Part shown: piece after piece, positions 15,081 through 24,267 of the stretch | Layout: each line of letters starts with the position of its first letter | How positions within the stretch are numbered: the stretch's first letter is position 1 | Assembly: GCA_041748075.1 (NCBI GenBank) | Contig: JBGTDX010000039.1 | Span: 1-64,000, forward strand | Length of the DNA: 64,000 nucleotides | From: JBGSYJ01 sp041748075 | GTDB lineage: Bacteria; Acidobacteriota; Thermoanaerobaculia; Gp7-AA8 | Reading direction: 5' to 3' | Translations under genes and position numbers: made by a program | Notes under the pieces: generated by a model | What the model was told of the DNA's origin: nothing | What the model saw: only the letters and a program-made list of their open reading frames with translations | Database searches by the model: none

Positions 15081-16613
15081 TCAGTGAAGCAGATTCGCGA
15101 ACAGGTTGCTCCCGAGGAATGGATCGAACAGAAAGTTGCCCTTCCGCGAGAACGGAATCCAGAGCAGCCGGGGACTGGAAAAGGATGCGGCTACGTCCGG
15201 ATGGTCCTTCGAAGGCACCAGCCCCGCGTGCAGGAATCGAGCGATTCCGGCGCCATCCACCTCGTCGTAATGCGCGCCGTGCACCGGACAAAGGGGTTCT
15301 GCAATCGTTGTGACCTCGGGCTGCAGCTGGGACATTCGCGTTCCCAGCATCTGCAGGTGCTTCAGCTGGCGATATCGAAACGCGGGAGCGAAGACCTTGC
15401 GACGGTCTTCGTGCAGAGTGGCGTCCACGACCCAGAAGGGCAGGTAGAGATCATCGGACGAGACCTGGAACCCATCCTTCAGCGATGCGATCTGGTGTGA
15501 GATCCCCTTCAATTCGTTTCCGTCAATCTTCCAGGCACGAAGGCAGGAGTTGCAGAAGAAAATCACGTCTTCGGCATGAACGGGAAGATCCCATCCACAG
15601 TTCGGGCAGACGAGTGGACGGAATCCAGCCACCTGCGACGTCACGCGTGAGGCCGGATCACTCTCTGATTCGAACATCGACCCCGACACATTCGGCGACG
15701 CGACGCCTCCAGTGACGCCATCGATGGCGATGACTCTCGGGCCGCTCTTCTCTTCGATGCGCGCGATCCAGAACGGAAAGTAGATCAGCGAGACGACGAC
15801 TCCGGCGGTCTGTCGGCTGACGACCGAGTCATCGCCTCCCATGAGTCCCCGTTCGAGTGCAATTGCCGGGTCGAGGCCTACAGGAAGCAGGCTGCCGCTG
15901 GCAGTAAGTCTTGCGGCGTCGAAGAGCTCCAGGCGCAGCACCGAAGACCGAACGCCAAGGGAGTAGACTCCGAGCCCCTCGCCACCTCCGGCTGCAAAGT
16001 TCTTCTCGATGTGACGGTGTCCGAACTCGAGGGGTTCCGAGCCTGCAGGGGTGAAAATGCGAGGTCGAAGAGGGGTTGGGATCGCAGGCCGCGACTGCCT
16101 GAGTTCCCGCTCGGAGGTGCGCTCTTTCACGCGCGTGAGCCTCTCGAAAAGCGCCAATCCTGCTTCGAGGAGCAACTCTGCAAAACTCCCCCGGTAGTCA
16201 CCGCCCCACCGCCCGCCCCACTCGAGCTCACGCGACGTATCGCCTGTCGACTCCGACAGCGTTCGGCTCATCTTCAGCTTCGGCGCGGGGCGACGCCAGC
16301 TGAACTCCTGTCCGGTAATTCTGTAAAACGGTACAAAGAACAGTCTCGGATCCGAAACCGTCGCACCCCGATCCCCGGCGAGTCTTCCAACGGCGACCCG
16401 TGCCTTCTTCTCCGAGGCCCGCGGAGAGATCGCATAACTGAGAATCTGGCCGCGTCCGGTGACCAGTAGGTTCGAACGGCAGTGCCCACACCGGATTGCG
16501 TTGCTGCCCTCGGAAAAATCCAGCGGCGCGCCGCACGTCGGGCACTCCGTCGCGACAGCGAGCCGGCGTCCCGCCGCACCGGATCCGGAGGATCGCGTGG
16601 AGTCGCGCTTCAC
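15081..16613 (-). CDS. Double zinc-ribbon protein of the SPFH operon
   Basis: This 510-residue protein has an N-terminal zinc ribbon (CPTCGAPL ... CGHC, about 24-46) and a second one in the C-terminal half (CPNCGW ... CNSC, about 347-370), separated by predicted beta-rich segments with no transmembrane helix. It repeats the phrase 'PFY/PFW' before aromatic strands (FFVPFYRI, IYFPFWIA, LYLPFWVV, LWIPFS), suggesting several copies of one small beta module. It is the third gene of a leftward operon, nine bases after the SPFH gene. Family not identified; a structural role in an SPFH-based membrane complex is inferred from context only. Confidence 0.75.
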   Translation of the reverse strand: MKRDSTRSSGSGAAGRRLAVATECPTCGAPLDFSEGSNAIRCGHCRSNLLVTGRGQILSYAISPRASEKKARVAVGRLAGDRGATVSDPRLFFVPFYRITGQEFSWRRPAPKLKMSRTLSESTGDTSRELEWGGRWGGDYRGSFAELLLEAGLALFERLTRVKERTSERELRQSRPAIPTPLRPRIFTPAGSEPLEFGHRHIEKNFAAGGGEGLGVYSLGVRSSVLRLELFDAARLTASGSLLPVGLDPAIALERGLMGGDDSVVSRQTAGVVVSLIYFPFWIARIEEKSGPRVIAIDGVTGGVASPNVSGSMFESESDPASRVTSQVAGFRPLVCPNCGWDLPVHAEDVIFFCNSCLRAWKIDGNELKGISHQIASLKDGFQVSSDDLYLPFWVVDATLHEDRRKVFAPAFRYRQLKHLQMLGTRMSQLQPEVTTIAEPLCPVHGAHYDEVDGAGIARFLHAGLVPSKDHPDVAASFSSPRLLWIPFSRKGNFLFDPFLGSNLFANLLH

Positions 16614-16622
16614 GGCGATTCC

Positions 16623-17762
16623 TCAGGAATTCAGGAGCGCCGCTGCGATGGGATCGCCGCAGTTCACGCAGAAACGCGATCCCTGCGGAACCCGCGCATT
16701 GCAACCCCTGCAGTGCAGCTCCATCTGAATGCTCGCACCGCATGATGAACAGAACTTTGCGTTCTCTGCCAGGTCTTCGGAACAGCCGGGACACTTCTGA
16801 ATCACAACGAGCTGACGTCCGCAATGAGGACAGAACCGGCTGTCGGCCATCACGTCCCCGTGACAGGCGGGGCACGAGGCGACGGCACCACCCGATGCCT
16901 TCCGCCCCTCGAGCGACTTGACAAGCATTCCCGGGAGCAGCATCGCCAGCCCCGCTCCGACACCTGCGCCCATCATGGGCGAGGCCCCTGACCCGAGCTC
17001 ACCCGATCCGCCCGCGGCATCGCCCAGCGCTTTCGCCGCCTTGTACTGGAGAAACTTGTCGAGATCCCCTACGGCCGACATGCCCGCTCTGTCGTCCATC
17101 ATCTTCTGCACTTCCTCCGGAGGAGTGATCCGGTTGATGAAGAAGTCAACCAGTTCGAGCCCATACTTGCGGAAGTCGTCCGTCAGGCGGGTCTTCACCG
17201 CCACTGCCATCTCTTCGTAGTAGCGGGGAAGATCGAGGAGCGTATCGACCGTCTCTCCCATGAAGTCGTTCAGACGTGAGACGATCACTTCGCGAAGGTA
17301 ATCCTCGATGTCAGCCGTTCCAAACTTGCCCTGCGTTCCGACGACCGTGTTGAGAAACAGCAGCGGTTGCGTGACCTGCATTGTGAACGTTCCAAAGGCG
17401 CGCAGGCGGATCAGCCCGAGCTCGCTGTCCCTGAACGCGACGGGATCCTTCGTCCCCCATCGCATATTCAGGAACACTTTCAGATTGATGAAGTAGACCT
17501 CGGCGCGGAACGGGCTCTTGAACCCGTACGGGAGCGAGAGCACCTTCGTGATGATCGGCAGGTTCTGCGTGGTGAGCACATGCCTTCCCGGTCCCAGAAC
17601 ATCGAGACCTTTTCCGTCGCGAACGAAGATCGCCGCCTGGTTCTCGCGCACGATGAGCTGCGAGCCGAATTTGATGTCGGCCGAGCCCTGCTCGGGATAG
17701 CGGTGGACGATCGCCTCGCCCGTATCGTCGAACCACTCGATGACTGACCTGAACTCGGACAC
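16623..17762 (-). CDS. SPFH (band 7) protein with C-terminal double zinc ribbon
   Basis: This 379-residue protein has an SPFH/stomatin-like domain (about 20-260), resembling the YdjI-type 'virion core protein' group: it lacks an N-terminal membrane helix and begins with IEWFDDTGEAIVHRYP. A glycine- and alanine-rich hydrophobic stretch (about 258-285, ending in LAMLLPGM) follows. The C-terminus carries two to three zinc ribbons (CPACHGDV ... CPHCG; CPGC ... CSSCG; CRGC ... CVNCG). In Bacillus, YdjI recruits partners to the membrane with PspA-like proteins. It is the second gene in the operon, with ten bases before and nine after. Zinc-ribbon tails in both this protein and its neighbour suggest a shared complex. 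Confidence 0.88.
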   Translation of the reverse strand: MSEFRSVIEWFDDTGEAIVHRYPEQGSADIKFGSQLIVRENQAAIFVRDGKGLDVLGPGRHVLTTQNLPIITKVLSLPYGFKSPFRAEVYFINLKVFLNMRWGTKDPVAFRDSELGLIRLRAFGTFTMQVTQPLLFLNTVVGTQGKFGTADIEDYLREVIVSRLNDFMGETVDTLLDLPRYYEEMAVAVKTRLTDDFRKYGLELVDFFINRITPPEEVQKMMDDRAGMSAVGDLDKFLQYKAAKALGDAAGGSGELGSGASPMMGAGVGAGLAMLLPGMLVKSLEGRKASGGAVASCPACHGDVMADSRFCPHCGRQLVVIQKCPGCSEDLAENAKFCSSCGASIQMELHCRGCNARVPQGSRFCVNCGDPIAAALLNS

Positions 17763-17772
17763 GATGGCTCTC

Positions 17773-18267
17773 CTATGACTCGGTGAGAATGTGCTGTCGT
17801 TTGGTGAAGTGCGAATCGAGCGCGTCGATTGCGGCGCCCAGATTCTGCATCCCGTCGCGCAGTCCGGATGGGGTCTCGAGGGATCCTCTCACCGCGCCCG
17901 CGGCGGCTGCGATCGATTCCACATCATCGAACAACTCGATGTCGAAGGCGTACAGACGGTCGAGTTTCTCCTGCGTGAGTTTGTGCAGATCGAGGAAGGC
18001 GCGGTATCCGCGGCTGGCATAGGTGATCGTGTTGGCAAGTGCAGAGACTTTCGAGCCGAGCCGCTCGAGCTCGGGAAGCGGAGCGAAGTGATGGCGACCC
18101 GCGAGGACACGCTTGTCCTCGTCGAGCCCGCGGGCGATGCGCGTGAGCTCTTCGGCCAGACGCGTTCTGACGAGCTTGTCCGTGTCACGCGACGACTCCT
18201 GATCCTGATAGCCGGCAACGCCGGGAAGGTGCCGGGCGAGCTTCTCCAGTTTCTCCGCGAGACTCAT
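17773..18267 (-). CDS. Small helical protein, first gene of the SPFH operon
   Basis: This 164-residue, mainly alpha-helical cytoplasmic protein has Leu/Ala heptads throughout (for example LARHLPGVAGYQDQESSRDTDK and LGAAIDALDSHF). The start ATG 18267 (MSLAEKLEK) is preferred because a longer frame runs back through the promoter; a GGGGAG lies about 12 bases upstream, further than usual. It is ten bases from the SPFH gene and so probably a partner, perhaps a coiled-coil adaptor analogous to PspA partners. No family recognised. The promoter region just upstream has an operator-like layout. Confidence 0.7.
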   Translation of the reverse strand: MSLAEKLEKLARHLPGVAGYQDQESSRDTDKLVRTRLAEELTRIARGLDEDKRVLAGRHHFAPLPELERLGSKVSALANTITYASRGYRAFLDLHKLTQEKLDRLYAFDIELFDDVESIAAAAGAVRGSLETPSGLRDGMQNLGAAIDALDSHFTKRQHILTES

Positions 18268-18294
18268 CGGGATGATCGCGCTCCCCTTTCGTCG

Positions 18295-18334
18295 GTGGTA
18301 ATGCGTCGATTTCAGTGGTGATGCGTCGATTATA
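18295..18334 (-). promoter_or_regulatory. -10 box plus 20-bp-phased direct repeats (candidate operator)
   Basis: GTGGTRATGCGTCGATT occurs twice (18295-18311 and 18315-18331), one base apart in sequence and exactly 20 bp, two helical turns, apart in position. On the minus strand the upstream copy overlaps a perfect TATAAT (18329-18334), so the repeats cover the likely start site of the SPFH operon, 28-64 bp before its first codon. This is the usual position of a repressor site. Confidence 0.55.
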
Positions 18335-18336
18335 GA

Positions 18337-18358
18337 GCAGAGGCCGAGCGGCCTCTGC
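18337..18358. promoter_or_regulatory. Perfect 9-bp inverted repeat upstream of the -10
   Basis: GCAGAGGCC and GGCCTCTGC flank a GAGC centre. It lies directly upstream of the TATAAT on the minus strand, in the place of the -35/spacer region, so it could be an activator or repressor site. It could also be a hairpin in a rightward transcript. Confidence 0.45.
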
Positions 18359-18533
18359 CGGGCGCGACAGAAGGGCTTCACCGTCGGACCGGCTCATCAG
18401 GAAACTCTGCGCTCCGAAATACGAATAATAACGAACTGAAGCAGGGTTCATGAACGCAGCGTCCCCAAGGCTTGATCACCGCGGCATGTCCGATGTAAGA
18501 AGGCCCCTATCAATCAGTGAAAAGGAGAAATAC

Positions 18534-20060
18534 ATGAGAAAAGCAGCGGGAGTGCTCCTGACTTTCTGGTTCCTCGGAGCCGGAGCGTTGGGTGCCCAGG
18601 ATCTCGCTTCGTTCGAGAAGCGGGTCACCAGCAGAGTCCTGCCCAACGGCCTGACCATTCTGGTCGTCGAGCGGCCCGAAGCTCCGGTCTTCTCGTTCTT
18701 CACCCACGTAGATGCCGGTTCGGCGCAGGAAGTGCCCGGGATCACCGGCCTTGCTCACATGTTCGAGCACATGGCATTCAAGGGAACGAAGACGATCGGA
18801 ACGACGGACTACGCAGCGGAGGAAGCCGCACTCGAGCGCGTAGAGCAGACCTACGAGGCGTACGATCGCGAGCGACGAAGAGAAGCTGGCCGGGACGATC
18901 AGAAAGTCGAGCAGTTGCGAAGCGAGTGGGAAAAGGCGATAACAGCCGCCAACGAGTATGTCGTGCTCAACGAGTTCGGCGAGATCATCGATCGCAATGG
19001 TGGTGTCGGGCTCAACGCCTTCACGAGCAGCGACGAGACCGGATACTTCTACTCTCTGCCGTCCAATCGCCTGGAGCTCTGGGCATATCTGGAATCCGAG
19101 CGCTTCCTCGAGCCGGTCATGCGCGAGTTCTACAAAGAGCGCGATGTCGTGAAGGAAGAGCGCCGGATGCGGACTGACAGCAATCCGATCGGCAAACTGG
19201 TCGAGCAATTCCTGGCCGCCGCATTCACGGCGCATCCGTACGGACAGGCTATTGTCGGCTGGCCGTCCGACCTCGACGCCATCACGGCAACGGACGCTGT
19301 GAAGTTCTTCGAGACCTACTACGTACCGGCCAATATGGTTGTCGCCATCGTCGGTGACGTGAAACCTGCACAGGTCTTCCCGCTGGCTGAGAAGTACTTC
19401 GGCAGATTGCCGGCCCGCCCGGAGCCTCAGTCGCTGCGAACCGTGGAGCCCCAGCAGACGGCCGAGCGGATGGTCATTCTCCGCGAGACGTCGCAGCCTT
19501 TCTACATCGAGGGTTACCACAAGGAAAAAGCCACGCATCCTGATGATGTGGTCTACGAAGTGATCAGCGACCTGATGTCGAGCGGGCGCACCTCGCGCCT
19601 TTACCGTTCGCTCGTCCGCGACAAAAAGATTGCGGCGGCCGCGGCGGGATTCAACAACTTTCCCGGTGACAAATACGACAACCTGTTCGCCTTCTTTGGC
19701 GTCCCGACACCAGGTCATACCACCGACGAGGTAAAGGATGCGATCCGCGCCGAAGTCGAGCGAATCCGGACGGAACCCGTGACTGACGAAGAGTTGCTCA
19801 TGGTCAAACGGCGGGCGAAGGCGAATCTTCTGCGAGGCCTCGCCAGCAATCAGGGCCTGGCTCTGCAGATGGGCAGTGCCCAGGCACGATACGGGGACTG
19901 GAGGCAGGTTTTCCGCAATGTCGACCGCATTGACAAGGTGACCAAAGAAGACATTCTCCGTGTCGCCAGCAAAACCTTTGTTCCATCGAATCGCACGGTC
20001 GGAGTGATCGAGACGAGGCCGGCAGACGCTGCCGCCGTTGCACCGGCGAAGGGAGAGTAA
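18534..20060 (+). CDS. M16 zinc metallopeptidase, catalytic subunit
   Basis: This 508-residue protein, with ATG 18534 set by AAAAGGAG, has a signal peptide (about 1-20, ending GALGAQ), placing it in the periplasm. The inverted zinc motif HxxEH is present (LAHMFEHMAFKG), and the third ligand Glu lies well downstream (ELNEFGEII region) after an extra charged helical insertion of about 60 residues, as in PqqL/YmxG-like bacterial M16 enzymes. It contains the two-domain M16 fold once (catalytic N-half, R/Y-containing C-half). It would degrade peptides in the periplasm with the adjacent non-catalytic homologue. The paired gene starts three bases later. Confidence 0.93.
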   Translation: MRKAAGVLLTFWFLGAGALGAQDLASFEKRVTSRVLPNGLTILVVERPEAPVFSFFTHVDAGSAQEVPGITGLAHMFEHMAFKGTKTIGTTDYAAEEAALERVEQTYEAYDRERRREAGRDDQKVEQLRSEWEKAITAANEYVVLNEFGEIIDRNGGVGLNAFTSSDETGYFYSLPSNRLELWAYLESERFLEPVMREFYKERDVVKEERRMRTDSNPIGKLVEQFLAAAFTAHPYGQAIVGWPSDLDAITATDAVKFFETYYVPANMVVAIVGDVKPAQVFPLAEKYFGRLPARPEPQSLRTVEPQQTAERMVILRETSQPFYIEGYHKEKATHPDDVVYEVISDLMSSGRTSRLYRSLVRDKKIAAAAAGFNNFPGDKYDNLFAFFGVPTPGHTTDEVKDAIRAEVERIRTEPVTDEELLMVKRRAKANLLRGLASNQGLALQMGSAQARYGDWRQVFRNVDRIDKVTKEDILRVASKTFVPSNRTVGVIETRPADAAAVAPAKGE

Positions 20061-20063
20061 CCA

Positions 20064-22202
20064 ATGAATCAGACAAACAGATCCGCCGTCGCACTCGGAG
20101 CACTGCTCCTTCTGCTGGCTCCTTCTTCCTTCGCGCAGGTCAGCGACTGGAAGGAGATCGAAGTTCCCCCGCTGAACAAATTCACCATCCAGCAACCGAC
20201 GAAGATCACGCTGCCAAACGGAATGGTGGTCATGCTTCAGGAAAATAAGGAGCTGCCTCTCGTAAGCGGCTACGCAATCATCCGTGGTGGATCGCGGGAG
20301 GTTCCTGCCGCAAAGACCGGCCTGATCGGAATCTACGGTGAAGTCTGGAGAACGGGTGGAACGACGAAACAGACCGGCGACCAGCTCGATGATCTGCTCG
20401 AGAGCCGCGCCGCGAAGATAGAAACCGGAGGCGGCATCAACTCGACCTCGATCTCCTTCAATGCACTGAAAGAAGATTTCGATCCTGTGTTCGACCTTTT
20501 CGTCGATCTGCTCAGGAATCCGGCATTCCGTGACGACAAGATTGTGATCGCCAAGAACCAGCAGCGCACAGGCATCGCCCGCCGCAACGATGATCCCATG
20601 CAGATCGCGGGTCGTGAGGCCGTCAGGATCGCCTACGGCCTCGACTCACCTTACGCTCGCGTTCCGGAGTACTACACCGTGGATGCGGTCACACGGGAAG
20701 ATCTGGCGCAGTGGCATGCGCGGCACGTCCATCCAAACAACATTATTCTCGGAATCACGGGCGATTTCGAATCGAAGAAGATGGAACAGCGAATCCGGAA
20801 AGCATTCGGATCGTGGCAGAAGGGCCCGGCCGTTCCCACTCCCGACGTGAAATTTCAGGAGCCGAAGGCCGACGTCTACTTCGTTCCGAAGGACGACATC
20901 AATCAGAGCTCGATCCGCATGATCGCGCTCGGAACGACTCGCGACAATCCCGACTACTATGCATTGCAGGTGCTCAACGAGGTTCTCTCCGGAGGTTTCG
21001 CGTCGAGGCTCTTCTCGAACATTCGCTCGAAGAAGGGGCTTGCGTATTCGGTCGGCGGCGGTATCGGCACGGAGTTCGACCGCCCGGGCATCTTCATGCT
21101 TTCGATGGGCACCAAGAGCGAGACCACGGCGGCGGCCATCGACGCGCTGCAGGAAGAGCTCCGGAACATCGTCAGCAATCCGCCCGACCAGCTGGAGCTC
21201 GACCGGGCAAAGGAGTCGATTCTCAACTCGTTCATCTTCCGATTCGACTCGAAGGAGAAGCTGTTGAACGAGCAGCTCTCTCTGGCTTTCTACAACTATC
21301 CCTCAGACTTCTACACTCGCTTCCGCGACGCGGTGGAGAAGGTCACGCCTGCGGACATCGCCCAGGTGGCGAAGAAGTACGTCAAAGGCGACAACATGGC
21401 CATTCTCGTAGTCGGCAAGGCGGCTGATTTCGACAGGCCGCTGTCGTCATTCGGTGAGGTGACTACGCTCGACATCACCATTCCCGAAGCTCCTCCTGGT
21501 GAAGCCGGCGCGACTCCCGCAGCTGCAAGTACCGGTGACGAGAAAGGTCGTCAGCTCGCGCAGAAGGTCACCGAAGCCTACGGCGGCCAGAGCAAGGTTG
21601 CTTCGGTGAAGAGCATCCGGCAGAAGGGCAAAGTCACCATGCAGACCCCTCAGGGAGAGATCCCTATCACCGTCGAGTCCATTTACGTCTATCCCGACCA
21701 CGCCTACCAGAAGATGGGGACGCCGATGGGTGAGATGGTGATGGTCGCTTCGCCATCGGCCAGCTTCATGTCCGGCGCGATGGGCTCGCGGGATCTTCCC
21801 GCTTCGCAGAAGGAAGAGCAGTTGAAGGAGATCCACCGCGATCCGTTCTTCATCCTCCAGCACGCCGGAGACGCCGACGTGACATTCACTTCCGCCGGCG
21901 CCGAAAAGATCGGCGACATTGACGCGCAGATCGTCGACGTGAATTCAAAAGGAGCCGAGGTGCGCTGGTACGTCGACCCAGCCTCGGGCCGCATTCTCAG
22001 ATCGTCAAACAGGGCAATGACACCGCAGGGTCCGGCTATGCAGGTGACGACTTACAGTGACTGGCGAATGGTCGAGGGCATGTCACTACCGTTTCAGCGC
22101 GTCGTCACGGTGAACGGAGAACAGAGTGGACAATCCACCACGGAGGAGATCGTCATCAATCCTCAGGTCGACGCGAAGCTGTTCGAGAAACCTGCAGCGT
22201 AG
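20064..22202 (+). CDS. M16 peptidase-like non-catalytic subunit with C-terminal extension
   Basis: This 712-residue protein has a signal peptide (about 1-24) and an M16 fold up to about residue 480, including the substrate-binding RSKKGLAYSVG block. In place of HxxEH it has GLIGIYGEVWRTGG, so the zinc site is lost; such proteins pair with an active M16 subunit to close the chamber, as in mitochondrial processing peptidase. A further 210 residues (about 500-712) have a LolA/LppX-like beta sheet signature (KVTEAYGGQSKVASVKSIRQKG). The gene follows its active partner by three bases and is surely co-translated with it. Confidence 0.88.
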   Translation: MNQTNRSAVALGALLLLLAPSSFAQVSDWKEIEVPPLNKFTIQQPTKITLPNGMVVMLQENKELPLVSGYAIIRGGSREVPAAKTGLIGIYGEVWRTGGTTKQTGDQLDDLLESRAAKIETGGGINSTSISFNALKEDFDPVFDLFVDLLRNPAFRDDKIVIAKNQQRTGIARRNDDPMQIAGREAVRIAYGLDSPYARVPEYYTVDAVTREDLAQWHARHVHPNNIILGITGDFESKKMEQRIRKAFGSWQKGPAVPTPDVKFQEPKADVYFVPKDDINQSSIRMIALGTTRDNPDYYALQVLNEVLSGGFASRLFSNIRSKKGLAYSVGGGIGTEFDRPGIFMLSMGTKSETTAAAIDALQEELRNIVSNPPDQLELDRAKESILNSFIFRFDSKEKLLNEQLSLAFYNYPSDFYTRFRDAVEKVTPADIAQVAKKYVKGDNMAILVVGKAADFDRPLSSFGEVTTLDITIPEAPPGEAGATPAAASTGDEKGRQLAQKVTEAYGGQSKVASVKSIRQKGKVTMQTPQGEIPITVESIYVYPDHAYQKMGTPMGEMVMVASPSASFMSGAMGSRDLPASQKEEQLKEIHRDPFFILQHAGDADVTFTSAGAEKIGDIDAQIVDVNSKGAEVRWYVDPASGRILRSSNRAMTPQGPAMQVTTYSDWRMVEGMSLPFQRVVTVNGEQSGQSTTEEIVINPQVDAKLFEKPAA

Positions 22203-22220
22203 AACGATCGTATGTGCGGG

Positions 22221-22239
22221 GGGAGGCGTAATGCCTCCC
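22221..22239. terminator. Terminator-like hairpin after the M16 pair
   Basis: GGGAGGC and GCCTCCC form a 7-bp stem around GTAAT, 19 bp after the stop of the M16-like gene and before a convergent gene. The following bases (TTCGCCC) are not T-rich. Confidence 0.4.
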
Positions 22240-22319
22240 TTCGCCCAGTTCAATGACGTCAACTTGAGGTCCGCGCAGGAGCAAGTGTCACCCGTGCCTT
22301 ATTTTGGCGTCACTGGGGC

Positions 22320-23057
22320 TCAGTCTGGAGCCGTTTCCCGCCTCAGCACATAGGTCCCCGCCTTTTCACCTCGGACAAAATCGAATACCGAGTACCCGCG
22401 CGAGAACTGATCCTGAAACGTTCTCCTGCTCACTTCACGCCACTCCCGGGCGAGGGCAGGATCGACGAGCATGAGTTGCCGAAAGTCGGATGGAATCTCG
22501 ATGACGATCTCTGGGTCGCATAGCGTCGCGGTAGAACCACTGATGCGCTCACGCACACGTTGCGAATCGAGCTCCCACGAGACCCAAAGACGATCGGTCG
22601 CGGTAGCGTAGTGAAGTGGACTGCTCGTCTCGCCGTAAAAATCCTCGATGTACCGGGAAGACGTCACGCCGAGCTTTCGAAAATTCAAGTGAGCGTTCTC
22701 CGACTGAAGCGGATCAAAGGTCCATGTGATCCGGCGGATACCCTGCGACATTGCCATCTCGCGCTGCGCCAGCTTGAGTCTGACACCGAGGCCCGTCCCG
22801 CGATACTTCGTGCGGACAGCAAGCATGTCGGAATGCAGAATCGTCTCAGCCTCATCGACCCCGACAAAGGCGTACACGAATCCGGCGATCTGGTTGCCAT
22901 CAAAAGCGGCGATGAGCGACCCGCCCGCAGCGATGGTCGCCTTGAGCACCAGGGCGGGAACGATATCGAGATCGCTGAGTCCCCAGACTTCCCGCTGCAC
23001 GAGCTCGATCTCCCGCAGCGCCTGAATCGATTCGATCGACCGCAGCTCGATCTCCAT
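22320..23057 (-). CDS. GNAT-family acetyltransferase (COG3375 type)
   Basis: This 245-residue protein carries a GNAT fold with the acetyl-CoA motif RTKYRGTGLGVRLKL (the R/Q-x-x-G-x-G/A pyrophosphate loop, about 85-99). The C-terminal half has the FDPLQSENAHLNFRKLGV block that marks the COG3375 group. The ATG abuts the TAG of the upstream enolase-superfamily gene (TAGATG), so translation is coupled. COG3375 proteins commonly adjoin N-succinylamino-acid racemase or o-succinylbenzoate synthase, where they may supply or trim the N-acyl group; the substrate here is not known. Confidence 0.83.
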   Translation of the reverse strand: MEIELRSIESIQALREIELVQREVWGLSDLDIVPALVLKATIAAGGSLIAAFDGNQIAGFVYAFVGVDEAETILHSDMLAVRTKYRGTGLGVRLKLAQREMAMSQGIRRITWTFDPLQSENAHLNFRKLGVTSSRYIEDFYGETSSPLHYATATDRLWVSWELDSQRVRERISGSTATLCDPEIVIEIPSDFRQLMLVDPALAREWREVSRRTFQDQFSRGYSVFDFVRGEKAGTYVLRRETAPD

Positions 23058-24170
23058 CTACACAGGCTCGCTTTCACGACGCACCGTGAGATGCTCGATG
23101 CGCTCGCGATCGACGGTGAACCCCAGGCCCGGCCCTGAGGGGACGGTGATCAGACCTTCGCTGGTGACGGTCACTGGCGGGTCGATGATGTCCTGTTCCC
23201 AGTAGCGTGCACTGGCCGACACGTCACCGGGAAGTGAAAAGCCTTCGAGTGTGGAGAGCGCTATGTTGTGCGCGCGGCCGACGCCCGATTCGAGCATCCC
23301 ACCACACCAGACGGGCACGCCCGCTTCACGACAAATGCGCTCGATCTCGAGCGCTGAGGTGTAGCCGCCAACGCGACCCAGCTTGACATTGATGATCCGG
23401 CACGCACCCAGCGCGATCGCATGCACGGCATCCGCGGGTTTGACGATCGACTCGTCGAGGCATACCGGCGTCGCAATCCCTCGCTGCAACGTCGCATGGT
23501 CGAACAGATCGTCATGCGCGAGCGGTTGTTCGATCATCATGAGCCCGAACTGATCGAGCCCTTCGAACAAAGGCGTATCGGCGAGCGTGTAGGCTGAGTT
23601 CGCGTCCGCCATCAGGGGAAGATCGGGAAATCGTGCTCTCACACTTTCAATGAGTGCACGGTCACTTCCAGGTTTGATTTTGATCTTAACCCGGCGATAG
23701 CCGGTACCGATCTCGTTCTCGACCTTCGCGAGAAGCTCATCGATGGTTGGCTGCAACCCGATCGAGACTCCTGCGGCAATGACGTCACGCGTTCCTCCAA
23801 GTAATTTCCAGAGCGGGATCCCGCGCCGCTGGGCCTCGAGATGCCAGCAGGCGTTCTCCACCGCCGCCTTCGCCATACGGTGACCCCGGATGTGCCCGAA
23901 CAGTCCGGCGAGCTCAGACGGATGGCTGAACGATTTGCCGGCCGCCAGCGGAAGGAGGTAATCGCGCAGGACCAGCCACGAGCCGTCCACCCACTCTTCG
24001 CTGTAGAACGGATTTTCATCAGCCGTGCATTCGCCCCACCCTTCGGCTCCGTCCTCGTCCTCGACCCGGACGAGAATGACACCTCGGGCCTCCGTGCGAC
24101 CCAGACTCGTGACGAACGGGTGCCGAAGCCGGACTCGGATCTCATGGAGGTCGATGGTGCGAAGACGCAT
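23058..24170 (-). CDS. menC: o-Succinylbenzoate synthase / N-succinylamino-acid racemase
   Basis: This 370-residue member of the enolase superfamily starts at ATG 24170 (MRLRTIDLHEIR). The catalytic lysine motif KIKIKPG lies near residue 165; the metal ligands follow in order as LMADANSAY, MMIEQPLAHDD and CLDESI, with the final base catalyst KLGRVGG. This is the MLE/NSAR/OSBS subgroup. No other menaquinone gene is nearby, while the GNAT partner directly downstream is typical of the racemase operon, so amino-acid racemisation may be its main job. Sequence alone cannot separate the two activities. No clear Shine-Dalgarno site. Confidence 0.87.
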   Translation of the reverse strand: MRLRTIDLHEIRVRLRHPFVTSLGRTEARGVILVRVEDEDGAEGWGECTADENPFYSEEWVDGSWLVLRDYLLPLAAGKSFSHPSELAGLFGHIRGHRMAKAAVENACWHLEAQRRGIPLWKLLGGTRDVIAAGVSIGLQPTIDELLAKVENEIGTGYRRVKIKIKPGSDRALIESVRARFPDLPLMADANSAYTLADTPLFEGLDQFGLMMIEQPLAHDDLFDHATLQRGIATPVCLDESIVKPADAVHAIALGACRIINVKLGRVGGYTSALEIERICREAGVPVWCGGMLESGVGRAHNIALSTLEGFSLPGDVSASARYWEQDIIDPPVTVTSEGLITVPSGPGLGFTVDRERIEHLTVRRESEPV

Positions 24171-24267
24171 GGTTGAAGGAGTAGACCTTACACGTGGACG
24201 GTAACGGGGCGCTTGTGGACGGAAGTGGACTAACTTTTTACGGTCTCGTGCGTACCCTTTACCCGAA

